In this document: positions 1 through 11,026 of the stretch, in pieces
Position numbering within the stretch: position 1 is the first letter of the stretch
Layout: each line of letters begins with the position of its first letter
Assembly (NCBI GenBank): GCA_000467715.1
Contig: AJFK01000534.1
Location: forward strand, 1-64,000
Reading direction: 5' to 3'
Length of the DNA stretch: 64,000 bases
Source: Hysterium pulicare CBS 123377
Taxonomy: Eukaryota; Ascomycota; Dothideomycetes; Hysteriales; Hysteriaceae
The notes under the pieces: model-generated
Seen by the model: the letters and a program-made list of their open reading frames with translations, nothing else
The model's database searches: none
Told to the model about the DNA's origin: nothing
Program-made: the position numbers and the translations under genes

Positions 1-275
1 AATTTATTATTACTTTAATTATTAATTATTATATTATAATTATAGTTTAAAAACTATATAATTTATTTATTTTAATTATATAATTAAATTATTAGTAAAG
101 TTAATAGAAAAATAAGTTAGTTTACTATAAATTTAAATAGTAGTAGTTAAAAGAAATAACTAGTATAATATAGCTTTAGTACTATACTTACTTTTCTTTT
201 TAAGTATTAGTTCTATAACTATATAAAGGTAAGAATTAATAGTAGACTATATTGTTATAGCTAATATTTATCTTA
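1..275. repeat. AT-rich block, probably RIP-altered repeat DNA
   Basis: Almost entirely A and T, with no open frame of any length and repeated TTAATTA/TATAATT-like words; base composition changes abruptly near 275-300 to ordinary GC content. In Pezizomycotina such blocks are usually repeats mutated by RIP (C-to-T at CpA). That origin is inferred from composition only; no transposon protein is recognisable. Confidence 0.6.
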
Positions 276-682
276 ATCTATGCCTAGGCGGACCTAACCC
301 TAGATTCGCTATTTTCGGGAGTCTACCCTTGACACGATTGTCGCGAGGCGAGTGCATACCTTGGCTTCTCTTATTGACCGAACGTGGCCGCACCGTCGGA
401 CTTCATGAGCCGGTTGTTCTCCAGCTATTGGTCAATGGGTGGCAAGCATAATATATATGCAGGGCCCGAAAGACTGTGTCGCACTCAGCTGCGGGTTGAA
501 GGACAGTCACACCATTGGATTATGGAGCTTAAAGGTGGAAGGCACTCTTTGTCTCCTCGGGCTTCCCTATGCTTTACTCGCCTGTGTTACTCACCTCGCC
601 ATTCCATCTTCCCCCATTGCTTTCCGCATACCACAAGCTTCCTCGGTCTCGATAGACTGCGGTACAAATTATACTTCTCATC
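276..682. other. Upstream region of the SAT4-like gene
   Basis: Ordinary GC content, with overlapping short open frames in two phases that match no family I know. It probably holds the promoter and 5' leader of the gene starting at 683. No confident TATA box or other site was seen. Confidence 0.4.
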
Positions 683-2012
683 ATGTCGACGCCACAACTA
701 GCAGTACCTCCTGGCTCTAAGGATAATCGTGCTCCTGCTTACCAAGCTTTCCTTATCCTCTTGGTCTTTTTAACAACAACAGCGGTAACCCTCCGCTTCT
801 GGTCCCGTGCACTGGGTGTGCGTAACTCGTCTGGTAATATTGCTCATCGTTTCTGGTGGGACGATTGGGTTGCTCTGTTAGCTCTGGTGCGTTCCAGTGT
901 CCACTGCTCTCCGGTGACCGGCAGTGCATTCGAATGCCCTACGCTTACACTACTCACAGTTCTTCATAATGTTCTTCCTCGGTCTCGCATTCGCTGAAAT
1001 TCACTTGGGATTTGGCCGTCACATCTGGATGGTTCAGCCAGAGAACTTGCCGAAAATTTTCAAGCTTCTCTATGCCATTTACTTCCTCTATGCCGTTTCC
1101 CTATTTCTCACCAAGACATCCGCATTACTGTTCCTTACGCGTCTATTTCCAAAGCATGTTACTTCCAAGTGGTGGAAGTACGTGTTGTGGGCAACCCACG
1201 GCTTGAATGTCGCATGGCTCATAGGAATCATCCTCGCCACCGTCTTGATGTGTAGCCCTGTCCAAAAAGGCTGGAACCCAATGCTACCGGGACACTGTGG
1301 AACGAACAGTGCGTTGTGGACGGGAAGTGCGATTCCCAGCGTATTCATTGATCTGGTCATCCTAATTTTGCCGGTGCCGAGGATTTGGTCGCTTCACATG
1401 AGCCGCACTCGAAGGGCTGGCATCATGCTTGTCTTCGTAATGGGATACTGGTGAGCTCTGTTGATTCGAAGAGACCGGAATGCTGTTCTAATCACAGACT
1501 AGTGTCATTATTGTATCTCTCGGCCGTCTGATCACTGTCCTGAAATCAGGACAGTCTCTGAATGAGGACATTACGTGTAGGTTACATATTGAGGACCCCA
1601 TCTGGAATAAAACCGCCTCCGCTGACTGATATACCCAGATGAGGGCATGCCAATAGTCTACTGGGGATCTTGCGAAGCTCCTGCAACTATCATCAGCATT
1701 TGTCTCCCGTCGATGTTACCCCTCTGTCGTCACCTTGCTACCTCCTACGTCTCACCTCTGAACAGCAAAATCTCCTCGTTCTTGAGCACTTACGCTAGTC
1801 GCGATTCATCATTGAAGATCACCAACGTCGCGACTTTTACGACGGGTCTCGAAGCATCCACCAAAGCTAGTGAAATCTGCCCCCCTCGATCTTCAAACGG
1901 TAGCCACCCTATTCTTATCGATAGAGAAAGCAGCATTCATTCCACGGAGAGCAGGATTGAACTAGTGACTAGCAATATCCAATACCCCGCTCGTGTGGAC
2001 AATGGAGGTTGA
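683..2012 (+). CDS. Fungal rhodopsin-domain (SAT4-like) integral membrane protein
   Basis: Four exons: 683-886, 960-1450, 1503-1576 and 1639-2012, giving 380 residues; all introns are GT..AG and phases match. The protein has about seven hydrophobic segments. Family-like signatures are WWDDW after the first membrane helix, HLGFGRHIW at the start of exon 2, and WGSCEAPATIISICLP in exon 4, followed by a hydrophilic cytosolic tail of about 85 residues. Members of this large fungal family (often called SAT4 or PTH11-type) are plasma-membrane proteins of mostly unknown function, some near secondary-metabolite clusters. The start at 683 is chosen because it precedes the first helix by a short tail. 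It lies beside the AT-rich block and decaying genes. The frame is intact, so it is probably functional; ligand and role unknown. Confidence 0.8.
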
Positions 2013-2013
2013 A

Positions 2014-2067
2014 GAAGAGTTTGATTAAGATCAACCACGCGCAAGCGGCGATTATATTTAAAGCTCT
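2014..2067 (+). repeat. Dispersed repeat, copy 1 (partial)
   Basis: Begins GAAGAGTTTG right after the stop codon of the SAT4-like gene and matches copies at 2232 and (inverted) 11209 for about 54 bases, then diverges. Several differences from copy 2 are C/T or G/A, for example CGCGCAAGCGGCG here against CGCGTAAGCAGTG there. Confidence 0.6.
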
Positions 2068-2231
2068 CTATCCAACGTCAGGCCTCATCAAGGAAAGTAC
2101 ATAGCCTCTATACGGAGTGAAGGACTTGAACGTTCTAAGGGCTACAGTGACATGCCCAGTCAGCAGATTCGAGTAGATAGAGATGTCAGTGTGAGTCGTC
2201 AAGCATACCTGCCGTAGGAATAGCTTAGGGA

Positions 2232-2334
2232 GAAGAGTTTGGTAAAGCACAACTACGCGTAAGCAGTGAGTATATTTTAAGCTCTTGTTTATGGTTGATT
2301 TTATTGATTGGTGTAAAGGTCATATCTTTAATTT
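2232..2334 (+). repeat. Dispersed repeat, copy 2
   Basis: About 100 bases starting GAAGAGTTTGGTAAAGC. Compared by eye with the reverse complement of 11111-11209 it shows about 11 mismatches in the first 76 bases, then a weaker match. No coding potential. Class unknown: short interspersed element, MITE remnant or terminal part of a larger transposon are all possible. The rest of 2013-2489 holds nothing recognisable. Confidence 0.7.
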
Positions 2335-2489
2335 AATTTTACCTTGTATATTTCCTTACTGATGATATTACAACTGAAACTTCGTACGGAACAATGACCA
2401 ATTGTAGTCTTGGATTCCCATGTGTCATTCATTCACGAAAGTGGCAAGGCTTCTTGTAGACATTTGAAATCCTAGCGAAACTAGCAAAC

Positions 2490-3188
2490 TCACGAAAAGA
2501 ATACTTCAAGAGAAAGTCCATTCCTGCATTCGGCAACTGCAAGTGTTACCAATCCGTTTTGGTCCATCTTCGATCCTCCCCATTTGCGTGTTCCAACAGT
2601 ATGAAGAATTGCGACGAATTCACTGTTTTCCACCGCCAAAATCACTTCCTGCCACATTGAATCCTCCAAGGGACCATTAAGTGTTGTCAGAATGCGCCCC
2701 AGACGATATGCCATGTTCTCTTCCTCGTTCAACCCCTGGGAATCCGACCAGCTAATCCATCATCTAGCTGCTCAACAGTCAGACCCAGTTTGAGCGCAAT
2801 AGCACGATGGCAGTAGACAACGTAGGGAACATCCAGAATGGAGCTTAACCCCAGGATAGCTAGCTCACGGTTCCGCGGTTTTGCTGCACCCGGGCAATAA
2901 CATAATTTCGCCAACTGGAAGAATTGTGGTGCCCAAGGCGCAGTCGTATAGCTGCAATTGCTATTGTCGCTATAATTCCTCGCACAATGATTTAAAACAT
3001 CAATTTTTGGTTGTATTTTGAATTTAGTTTTCTTACCATAAAGTTGCACAGCATCCTATCAATGAGCGGCCATCATCTTCCACCCAATTGAGGGGAGGAG
3101 GGCCTCCATGCATTGTTTCCAGCGCATCTTCCATAACCTGCTTCGCCGCAGAATCAGGTGCTTCCTGAATAGGGAACCGAGTGGACAT
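2490..3188 (-). pseudogene. Carboxymuconolactone decarboxylase/AhpD-like gene with a frameshift
   Basis: Exon 1 runs 3188-3037 and ends at a good donor (GTAAGA); exon 2 starts at 2951 after a CAG acceptor. The joined product has the AhpD-like core, including RNRELAIL and VPYVVYCHRAIALKLG, followed by LTVEQLDDG. At about 2733 the frame breaks: IPRG runs into a stop, while the adjacent frame continues with LNEEENMAYRLGRILTTLNG to 2490. One missing T would restore continuity, so this is either a recent pseudogene or a one-base sequence error. The CxxC of true peroxidase-type AhpD is absent; the region has YCHRA, as in many fungal uncharacterised members. The tail after ILHTVGTRKW also looks degraded. 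Family members act on ring-cleavage products or are of unknown function in metabolic clusters. The neighbour to the right is a monooxygenase pseudogene on the other strand. Confidence 0.65.
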
Positions 3189-3984
3189 CTTAATAGCCTC
3201 TTCAAAATGGTTGAGGTAGGTTATGAGGGAGTTGCAGTAGTGATGACCGTTGAGACGTGGACACATGTGAAGAGATAACCTTATATGAATTGGGGGCCAT
3301 TCCATTCTCTCTTATCATGTAGATATGCAGGGATAGATCGAAGCCTTTACCTAGCAGACCGTACTAATCTTCGCCTCATAGGAGCTGTAAGAGTGCATGT
3401 TCTAACACACCTCAGGTATGGATTTTCAGGGGGTTATGAATATTTGGAAACTGCATTTCAACAAACAACCCGTGCCTCAATAACAGGCAATTTATATTGG
3501 TTGATCATGGTACCACCTAGGAGACAGAAGGCAAAATGTAACATGAAATTGCAACTGTAAGCCCCCGCGCCGCCAACTTGCATCAAACGGAATGTCTTGC
3601 CTGCTGTTGCCCATAAACTGTATTGATTACCTACTAGGCTGAGAGGCATGTTGAGTAGCCACTTTAAAGCACCGGGGACGAGACGCTCACATCCGCTGTC
3701 TGCCTTGCTCTCGCTAAATGCCTTCCCTGCACTCCCAACCCTCGGCTGCCCATTAGAAGCTGCCTCACACTTATCCATCGGAAGTCGAGCTTGAAGTTAC
3801 TCGACCTCCAACTTTGACGTACTCTTTGGAGAGACAGCTCCGCCAGCTCTTGTTCCTGCCTGCTTTGAAGTCAGAATGCAACCGTTGAAAGCGCTGCCAG
3901 CGAAAGGCCGTTGAACATCTTGAGAGTACGTCTTCTTGAGTTCAAATTTCAATATGTCCTGGTTACCTAAGAAATGATTATAAC
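3189..3984. other. Region between two divergent degraded genes
   Basis: Holds the presumed promoters of the AhpD-like gene (minus) and the monooxygenase (plus). A 106-codon open frame at 3458-3778 on the minus strand matches no family I recognise and has no intron structure to extend it. I regard the stretch as non-coding or as old decayed sequence. Confidence 0.4.
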
Positions 3985-5314
3985 GTGGTATCGCCACTTC
4001 ACATCGGAGGCTCCCTGGCCGGTTTGATGTGTGGCATTGCCTTGATACATGCAGGCCACAAAGTAACGATTATCGAAAAAGAGGACAACGAACGTCAGAG
4101 CCATATGGCCGGTGTTTGTTTAGGTCCAGATGCCGAAGTTTATCTGGCCTCGCATGACCGACTCACAAGCGTCTTTACCCACAGAAGTCTACGCGTCCAA
4201 GCCTTAATGGCCGACGAGGCTATCCAGATACTCGTTGACGGTCGCTGAGACATTACGAGTTGGGACACATACTATCTCCGCCTTCGTCCCTGTTTCGGTC
4301 AATATGTCAGCTCTTATTACCCCTCGCCACCGCAACCCGTGAGAACAGATGGCCCTGCCTACTACGCCTGTTGCAAAGAAGTTCTCGGCATGGTTCCCGC
4401 AAATGACAGGAACGGAGGAATGTTACTGACTATCTTAGACCGCAACAGCCAAGACGTAACTCAAACAAATGCCGATTTGGTGATTGTTGCCGATGGTCCA
4501 GACTCTTTCGTCCGAGCGAAGTACTTACCCACTATCAAACGTCAATACGTGGGATACATCGCCTGGCGAGGAAATGTTCCCGAGAGTGAAGTATCAGCCT
4601 CGGTGCGAGAGATCTTTAGCGTAGCGTGACTGTTCACATGATTCAAAGGCACCATTGCGTCATGTATACAGTCCCCGGAACCAATGGGTCTTTGGAAGTA
4701 GGGGAGAGGCTACTGAATTTCCTGTGGTAAACCAACGAGCCGGGAGCAGCATTGGATGATATACTGATAGATGGGATCGATGGTCATCGGCATCACAATC
4801 TCGTGCCAGCAGGTCGCGTCCGCGAGAACATATGGAGTACAGAAGTTGAGCTTGCAAAAAATGTTCCTCTTCCAGCTCCGTTCTTGGAGGTCGCTCCGTT
4901 CTTGGAGGTCATTACCAGGATCCGCCGTCCGTTTATCCAGGTCATTACTGACCTCTGTTTGTCGCGAGCAGTGTTTGAGGATGGTAGGGTGCTGCTTGTG
5001 GGTGACGCATTATCTCTCTTTCGCCCTCACACCGCCTTCAGCGACACGCAGGCAGCCTTTCATGCCGCTAAGGTTGAAGAGTATGTGAGAGGCAAGGTCT
5101 CATTGTAGAGGAGAAGATGCTCAGATACTCTTGCCTACATTGGGCGCAGAGTCTCTGGTGGGGTAAGTTCTATCAGCAGCATATGGCGATTGCATTACCC
5201 TCAGGTTTGCAGTACTGGTGGTACTGTGGCGTGGACAAACTCAACTCATGCTGGAATGGCGAGGACCCGCTCCTGCGAACATTGTCAAATCTTGTAGAGC
5301 AGTATGGTTCATGA
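3985..5314 (+). pseudogene. FAD-dependent aromatic monooxygenase, multiply disrupted
   Basis: Sequence of a flavin monooxygenase of the salicylate hydroxylase / 2,6-dihydroxypyridine 3-monooxygenase type can be followed across about 1.3 kb. It shows the dinucleotide-binding motif GGSLAGLMCGIALIHAGH near the start, VIVADGPDSFVR in the middle, and GRVLLVGDALSLFRPHTAF (the second FAD motif, GD) near 4985. Lesions: TGA at 4246-4248 in place of an expected Arg codon (CGA); a frameshift at about 4618-4626; TAA at 4728-4730 after Trp, where Tyr would be expected; an 18-base in-frame tandem duplication at 4875-4910; and a stop plus frameshift at about 5105-5117. The extreme N terminus is also eroded, with no convincing ATG. 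Flavin enzymes of this group hydroxylate aromatic acids or heteroaromatics using NAD(P)H. With at least four inactivating changes it cannot make a working enzyme. Confidence 0.85.
4875..4910 (+). repeat. Perfect 18-base tandem duplication
   Basis: GCTCCGTTCTTGGAGGTC occurs twice in direct succession (4875-4892 and 4893-4910) inside the monooxygenase pseudogene and adds six codons (APFLEV) in frame. Perfect identity suggests a recent slippage event after loss of constraint. Confidence 0.9.
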
Positions 5315-5874
5315 GTCTGGATGCTGTAGAGCAAAGGCTTCGAGCGTTGGCACATTTTGAATCATCCTTGCTTGATGGCGATGAAGCATCGATTTGATCG
5401 GACTAGTTCGGAAAGATTGGGGGCCTGGAAATCATCGCTATGCTGGTTTTGGCAGATTTAGAATCAGCCCAAGGTCAAGCAACATTTGCCTGCCGATCAA
5501 TTTATTGCGGCGTCGACAGACTTTGCAACATAAAGATCCGTGCATTTTCCGAAACGCCATCGATGAGCCCCACCAACGTAGCAGCACATCCTGCGCCTCG
5601 AACCCTTCACGACTGGCTGCATGCTGCATGCTGCATGAGCTCAGTTCAACGGGAGGACGGTCAGTAAGACTCTGAACCTTACTCCTGGTGAACATGCCTC
5701 ATCGTTCCGCGCCCAACTGGTGTACATTGCTTCCACAGATGCGGGCAGAGTTATAGGGCTCCTTTCGCACACAACCCATATCTACGACACGACCAAATCC
5801 CACCGGTAGTTCTCAACGCCCGTCTGCAGAATCTTTCTTTCAACTCATTTCAACGTTAACTTTGAGATATCGCC
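5315..5874. other. Upstream region of the GMC oxidoreductase gene
   Basis: Two overlapping frames of 75-93 codons at 5394-5695 match nothing known. A short repeated word GCATGCTGCATGCTGCATGAG lies near 5619-5639. The 3' part is pyrimidine-rich just before the ATG at 5875. Probably promoter and 5' leader. Confidence 0.4.
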
Positions 5875-7872
5875 ATGGTGCTGTACGAGAAGCTCCCGGA
5901 TAAAATTCATGAGGTGGACGTGATTATTGCCGGCGGTCAGGATCTGTTCTTTACCCAATTCCCAGGGCAATATTAAGTAGACTGCCGATTAACAGTTCGC
6001 AGGTGGAGCTGCTGGCTGCGTGGTTGCCGCCCGACTGGCCGACGCCGATCCTGCCATGTCCATCTTGGTTATCGAAAGGGGCCCCAATAACTTGGACGTA
6101 CCTACCGTGGTTCATCCGGCTCTATTCTTGAGCGCCCTTATGCCCACGAGCAAGGCGACCTTGTTCTACAAGGGGAACAAGGAGAAGCAGCTCGATGATA
6201 GGGAGCTCATTGTTCCGTCGGGAGGCACTCTTGGGGGAGGATCATCAATAAACCTCATGATGTACTCACGGGCTCAACGCTCCGACTATGACTCATGGAA
6301 GACGCCAGGCTGGTCCACCGATGAAATGTTGCCCTACTTGAAAAGGGTGCGTGTTTCAAGCGCTTCCTGAGAATGATCACCGTGAAGGTGAGCTAATTGT
6401 CCTTGACAGCTTGAAACGTATCATGGCCCAGACCCAAAAGCTGTTCACGGCTTCGATGGCCCCATCAATATCTCCGGCGGGACATACCGTGCGTCTCGGC
6501 CTGAACAAGATTTCATCCAGGCTGCCGGCAAAGTCGGTTACCCGGAGATCGAGGATCTGACATCCCTTGACGCCAACAATGGCGTCCAACGTGCATTGCG
6601 CTATGTTGGGCTCGATGGCCTGCGGCAAGATACTGCCTATAGGTATCTCCACCCTCGGCTCCAAAGCGGAAAGTATCCAAATCTGCACGTCGTTGTAAAT
6701 TCTCAGGTGAAGCGCGCTATATTCAATAATGGGAGAGCTTCCGCTATTGAATATAGCCCGAATCCGGATATTTATCCAGACGCCACCATCCGTACCATCC
6801 GAGCGAGAAGAATGGTTATTGTGTCTTGCGGAGCCCTCGGTACTCCAGCTGTACTAGAACGGTCCGGTGTAGGTAGCCCAGAGATCCTGAAGAAGGCGGG
6901 CGTCGAAGCAATCGCAGATGTGCCTGGCGTCGGTGACAATTATCAAGATCACCATCTATTGATCTACCCATACTTATCCAGCTTGACCGAGAGAGAGACT
7001 ATCGACGCCCTAGTTGGCGGCCGATTGGACCCTGTTGAATTGATCAAGCAGAATGACCCGATCCTAGGCTGGAACGCTATGGACATCGCGTGCAAACTGC
7101 GACCGACTGATACAGAAGTTGCGGCCTTGGGACCAAACTTCCAAAAAGCGTGGGACAAAGAATTCAGAGACGATCTCAACAAGCCCCTGGCGTTGGGATC
7201 CCTAGTCAATGCGTGAGTCCTCTTACCACGCTAGATTATGCATCCTAACCAGTTTTCAGTTTCCCAGGAGACCCAACCAACATCCCTGTCGGACAATACT
7301 TTTCCATGTCTCTTTTCACCGGCTACCCTTACTCCCGCGGCTCTATTCACATTACTGGCCCAGCATTATCTGATAGGCTGGATTTTACCACGGGCTTTTT
7401 TTCTGATACTCAAGGCGTCGATATCAAGAAGCACGTTTGGGCATACAAGAAACATCGCGAGATCTTCCGCCGCATGGAGACATACCGAGGTGAAATGGCT
7501 GACGGTCACCCGTCATTCGCTCTCGATTCCAATGCCGCCTGCGTTCAGCTGAACGATAGCCCGTCTGGGGATATTCGGGACATTGAGTACACCGCAGATG
7601 ACGATCAGGTTATCGAGGACTGGCTGCGCAAACATGTGGAAACCACGTGGCACTCCCTAGGCACCTGCAAAATGGGGCCGCGCGAGGAAAAGGGTGTTGT
7701 TGACGCGAATCTGAGTGTTTACGGGGTTGAGGCGCTCAAAGTCGCCGATTTGAGTATTCCGCCCCGCAATGTTGCTGCTAATACAATGAATACAGCAGTA
7801 GCGATTGGAGAAAAAGCAGCAGACATCTTTATTAAAGAATTGGGCTTGGACTCAAAAGTAGGCTTCTTCTAG
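5875..7872 (+). CDS. GMC-family FAD oxidoreductase (alcohol oxidase-like)
   Basis: Four exons: 5875-5935, 6003-6346, 6410-7212 and 7260-7872, giving 606 residues. The first intron splits the FAD-binding loop, and the join restores IIAGGGAAGCVVAARLAD, the GxGxxG Rossmann motif near residues 18-25. Further GMC signatures are GGTLGGGSSINLMMYSR and the catalytic TWHSLGTCKMG (His534) paired with NTMNTAVAIGEKAAD (Asn577). FAD-dependent GMC enzymes oxidise alcohols, sugars or aromatic alcohols with O2 or another acceptor; the length and motifs place this nearer the alcohol-oxidase-like group than glucose oxidase, but the substrate cannot be read from the sequence. No signal peptide is seen, and the C terminus (KVGFF) is not a peroxisomal PTS1, so a cytosolic location is likely. 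All frames are intact, in contrast to its neighbours. Confidence 0.88.
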
Positions 7873-9702
7873 CTAGATTGCATGCTTTCAGGAATCCAGA
7901 ATCGGAGAGGGACCTGCGTTTTATTAGACCCTACAACATTTACACGGTCTGGTCACAAGTATGCGAGTGCCTGATAACAATATGTATGGCAACTGACGAC
8001 AGCGCGGGTACTTAGTAAGCGGTGAACGGTGGAATCGAGATGCAGGGAGGTTATCTAGTTATCATAAATAGCTCGAATATGTTGGGATGCTAAGAATCAC
8101 AAACTCCTAGCTTTACGCACTCGGCACTTTATGTATCACAAATACACTTTCTCCCTTGACAACTTGGTCAGTTAACGCCTTAGTTTGAGAAGAACCGTAC
8201 TTGCCTATTTGAGGACTGAAGCACTTGGAACGACCAGACCGTTTTAAATCCTTGACGTAAGCTCTCAAGAGTGAGTAAGAAAGCAATGGTGCTAGGACCC
8301 CTTGAAAGCCAACTTGATGTATTGCGGGACGCAGATTTCTAAGGTCTGCGGCCCTGAAGTCGTGTTAAGATTTAGACCAAAATGTGAATAGAGGGTATGG
8401 CCGGGACCGGGATTCATGTAAAAAGGAAGATACTGACGATGTTTCAATTGAGCTCAAACCAGCTGGCTACTTGGCGAAGTTTATAACGGCTGCTAAGGAC
8501 GTCCTCGAAGATAGAATAAAATAAGTATGACTTAGTTTTGAGTCAACAAATGACATCTTGTTCTACGACGCACCATTTCCCCTCCGCCAGAGAGACGGAT
8601 TGAGGATTTCCTGTGAGATGAGCGACAGGCTGAGCGTTTATGAAACAAACAGTGGACCCCTTGCCCAGACCACAGTTTGTCGGTTACGATAAGGTGGTGG
8701 TAGTCAAGAACTTCGAGTTGTAAAGTGTTTCGGAGCTACAAAATTCGGGTTAGTCATAATAGGCGTTGTTGAACCATGTCAAGGTTGATGGCAAGCTTAC
8801 GGGGCATGAAATAGCGCCAATAATATGTAGACGGCACGGTTAGGATGGTTGATATCTCCAGCGGAATGGTGTCGCTACAAAAGTTCCCACTGGGTCCGCT
8901 CTTGGCTTGACCGTCAGTGCTGCAGATGCCATAACTTCGGAGGAAAAGGCGAGCGGAGTATTTGATTTCAGATTCGTTCAAGGTGCTGTGAGTGTTAGAA
9001 TGTCTTCAGTGTGGACGCAAAATTGAATGACGCCAAGCTCGGCGCAAAATCAGAGCGGGAGGGAGGAAACTTTGACCGGTGGGGAGCGGAGTGTATCAGA
9101 GGAAATGGCATTCTTGCGACAAGGTAGAATCTCAAAATTCTTTCAGAGCGGATAGTTTACCTCTAAAGACGAAGCCAATGGTATTATTATCCATGATCTT
9201 TACGTGCAGTATTCTCTCTGCACACATTAGTCCAACTAAAGCAGCCGAAGGATTAGGAGTAGTTCATTTCATCGAGCTCTTTATCCGACATTCTTGGGAC
9301 ATTGGAAAGAAATAAAGCTCGACTTTCAGCGAATTTGGAACCCTTGCACTCGGTCAGCAACAACATAGACACCTTAAAACGATATTGACGCGAAAATGAA
9401 CATAAATCCTAAAGATCGTTACAGGTACGACCAAGATACGAGGGAACATTTCCCATTCTCGGCAGATAGAAAAGTTTTGAGTCCTTGGTGTACTCGGAAA
9501 CATGATTCTCAAGTCGAGAAATGGTCAGCCGCGCTCAGCCGGGGCATATTCGTCGCATTCTCACCAACTTTGCGAAATAGTTTGTTTGTGTATGGATCTA
9601 GCCTTATCTCCTTCACGACCTTTGTATATCGAGTCGAAATGAACGGCGCAATCTGCGAGACGATCGCTTGCGCCGTGATGTCCACGCCAAGCCAGCCTCA
9701 GA
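7873..9702. other. 1.8 kb without a recognisable gene
   Basis: Only short open frames occur (the longest about 106 codons at 9396-9716); none has family motifs or plausible splice continuation. Probably 3' flank of the GMC gene plus decayed sequence. The missing 5' part of the next gene would be expected at the right end, but I could not find it. Confidence 0.4.
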
Positions 9703-11026
9703 GTGAGCGGGCTTAAGGGTCGTGACGCGGCTGTCGGAGACTATCTGCAGAACGTTTGCACGGCGAACGGGGTGTACTTCTTACTTGCCAATATGACCCA
9801 CGAGACTCATGAGTACGAGTTCGGTGAGGATGACGAGGATACCGACACAACCTTTAATCATATCGTTACTCCTTCTGGGCGAGTCATCCTACACAGCATG
9901 GACTGTGATCACGAAAATTTCCTCACCGAAGATCCGTTCAATGGAAGGGAACCTGATAGCGAAGACGAGGGAGAGTTCACTGGGAACGAGAGTATACCAT
10001 CAACCTACAGATATCTTAATACAGTATGGTTTTTCACTTTGACCTGATGAACAGTCCGCTAACATGTTGCACCAGGTCGTAATTCTCGTTAGGAAGGCAA
10101 GTCTAGTTACTAATTTTATGTCTAGAAGATCCGGACTTGATTCACTGCAAAGCCTGCTTGAGCTTACTCAAGACGATCTAGAAGCGCACCCTGCCAGTGA
10201 CGAAGTGGAGAAACTTGGTGTTGAGATCATTGAACGGGGATTTGCGGTAATTACCACAAAGCTGTCCGGCCAGGAAGGGTCCAACCCTGCGTACGGAGTT
10301 GCAACTTTGAAGTGGCGTTGGGCGGGAAGTATTGTTGACAGGCAAGAGCTAGATACAAAAGGTTGCCAGCTGTTCACAGCCTTGGGAAACCTTGCCGATA
10401 CATTAGGAAGATCGGATCTCGTTCGTGAGGCTCTTCAAGTGGCTATTTTAAGACCGTCCTGGTCCATTGAACTTCTCAAAATCGTTACTTTGCGAATGGC
10501 CAAAGAAGTGTCCGACAATACTCCAGATGTATGGGCTCGCTGGTATGTTCCAATCCCTTGTGGTTCAACTTCCTGAAGCCACTTTCAAATCATAAGATTT
10601 CCTTCTGAAACCAACTAGGCTGACTGGATTATGTTCTAAATGGCCGACATTCACCAGTGTTAATCACATGCGCTTTGGCTTCGAACGCATCAACTCTCAT
10701 CTACCTGACCAAGCGCTGCAAGCCTTGTTTCAGACTTGGAGCAACGACAAACTGTACGGAGCACTAAGTCTTGTCTCGGGCTACGAGAAGGATGATGTCC
10801 CTGCGATACTGGAAATTGTTCCGTCAATTAAACCTGACTTCTTGTTCGAGAGGTAGGTTTTCGAGGACAATATTACGTATCCAGGCTAACCAGTGGCAGA
10901 ATTGTGCCAATTCTCACACAATGTCCGTCTCGCACCGCGCCAGCACGATTCCTCTGTGAGCTCTATAAGCTGCCTGACAATACTTGGTCCATCATTGTTG
11001 CTCCAATCTACCATAGAGCAATTTAG
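9703..11026 (+). CDS. Unrecognised fungal protein, 5' end not found
   Basis: Four exons can be joined with consistent phase: 9703 (or earlier) to 10023, 10076-10542, 10619-10852 and 10900-11026, giving about 382 codons. The open frame through three clean GT..AG junctions is the main evidence that this is or was a gene. The product is soluble, with an acidic stretch EFGEDDEDTDTT, a second acidic run EPDSEDEGEFTGNE, then a Leu-rich helical region. An in-frame stop at 9676-9678 lies just upstream and no ATG precedes the conserved-looking GVYFLLANMTHE; the first ATG, at 9793, would cut into it. Either an upstream exon was missed or the 5' part is lost. I do not recognise a family and assign no function. 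Confidence 0.5.

Noticed and set aside
3458-3778. 106-codon minus-strand frame between two pseudogenes
   Set aside because: No recognisable family and no extension by splicing; may be old decayed sequence but cannot be supported as a gene.
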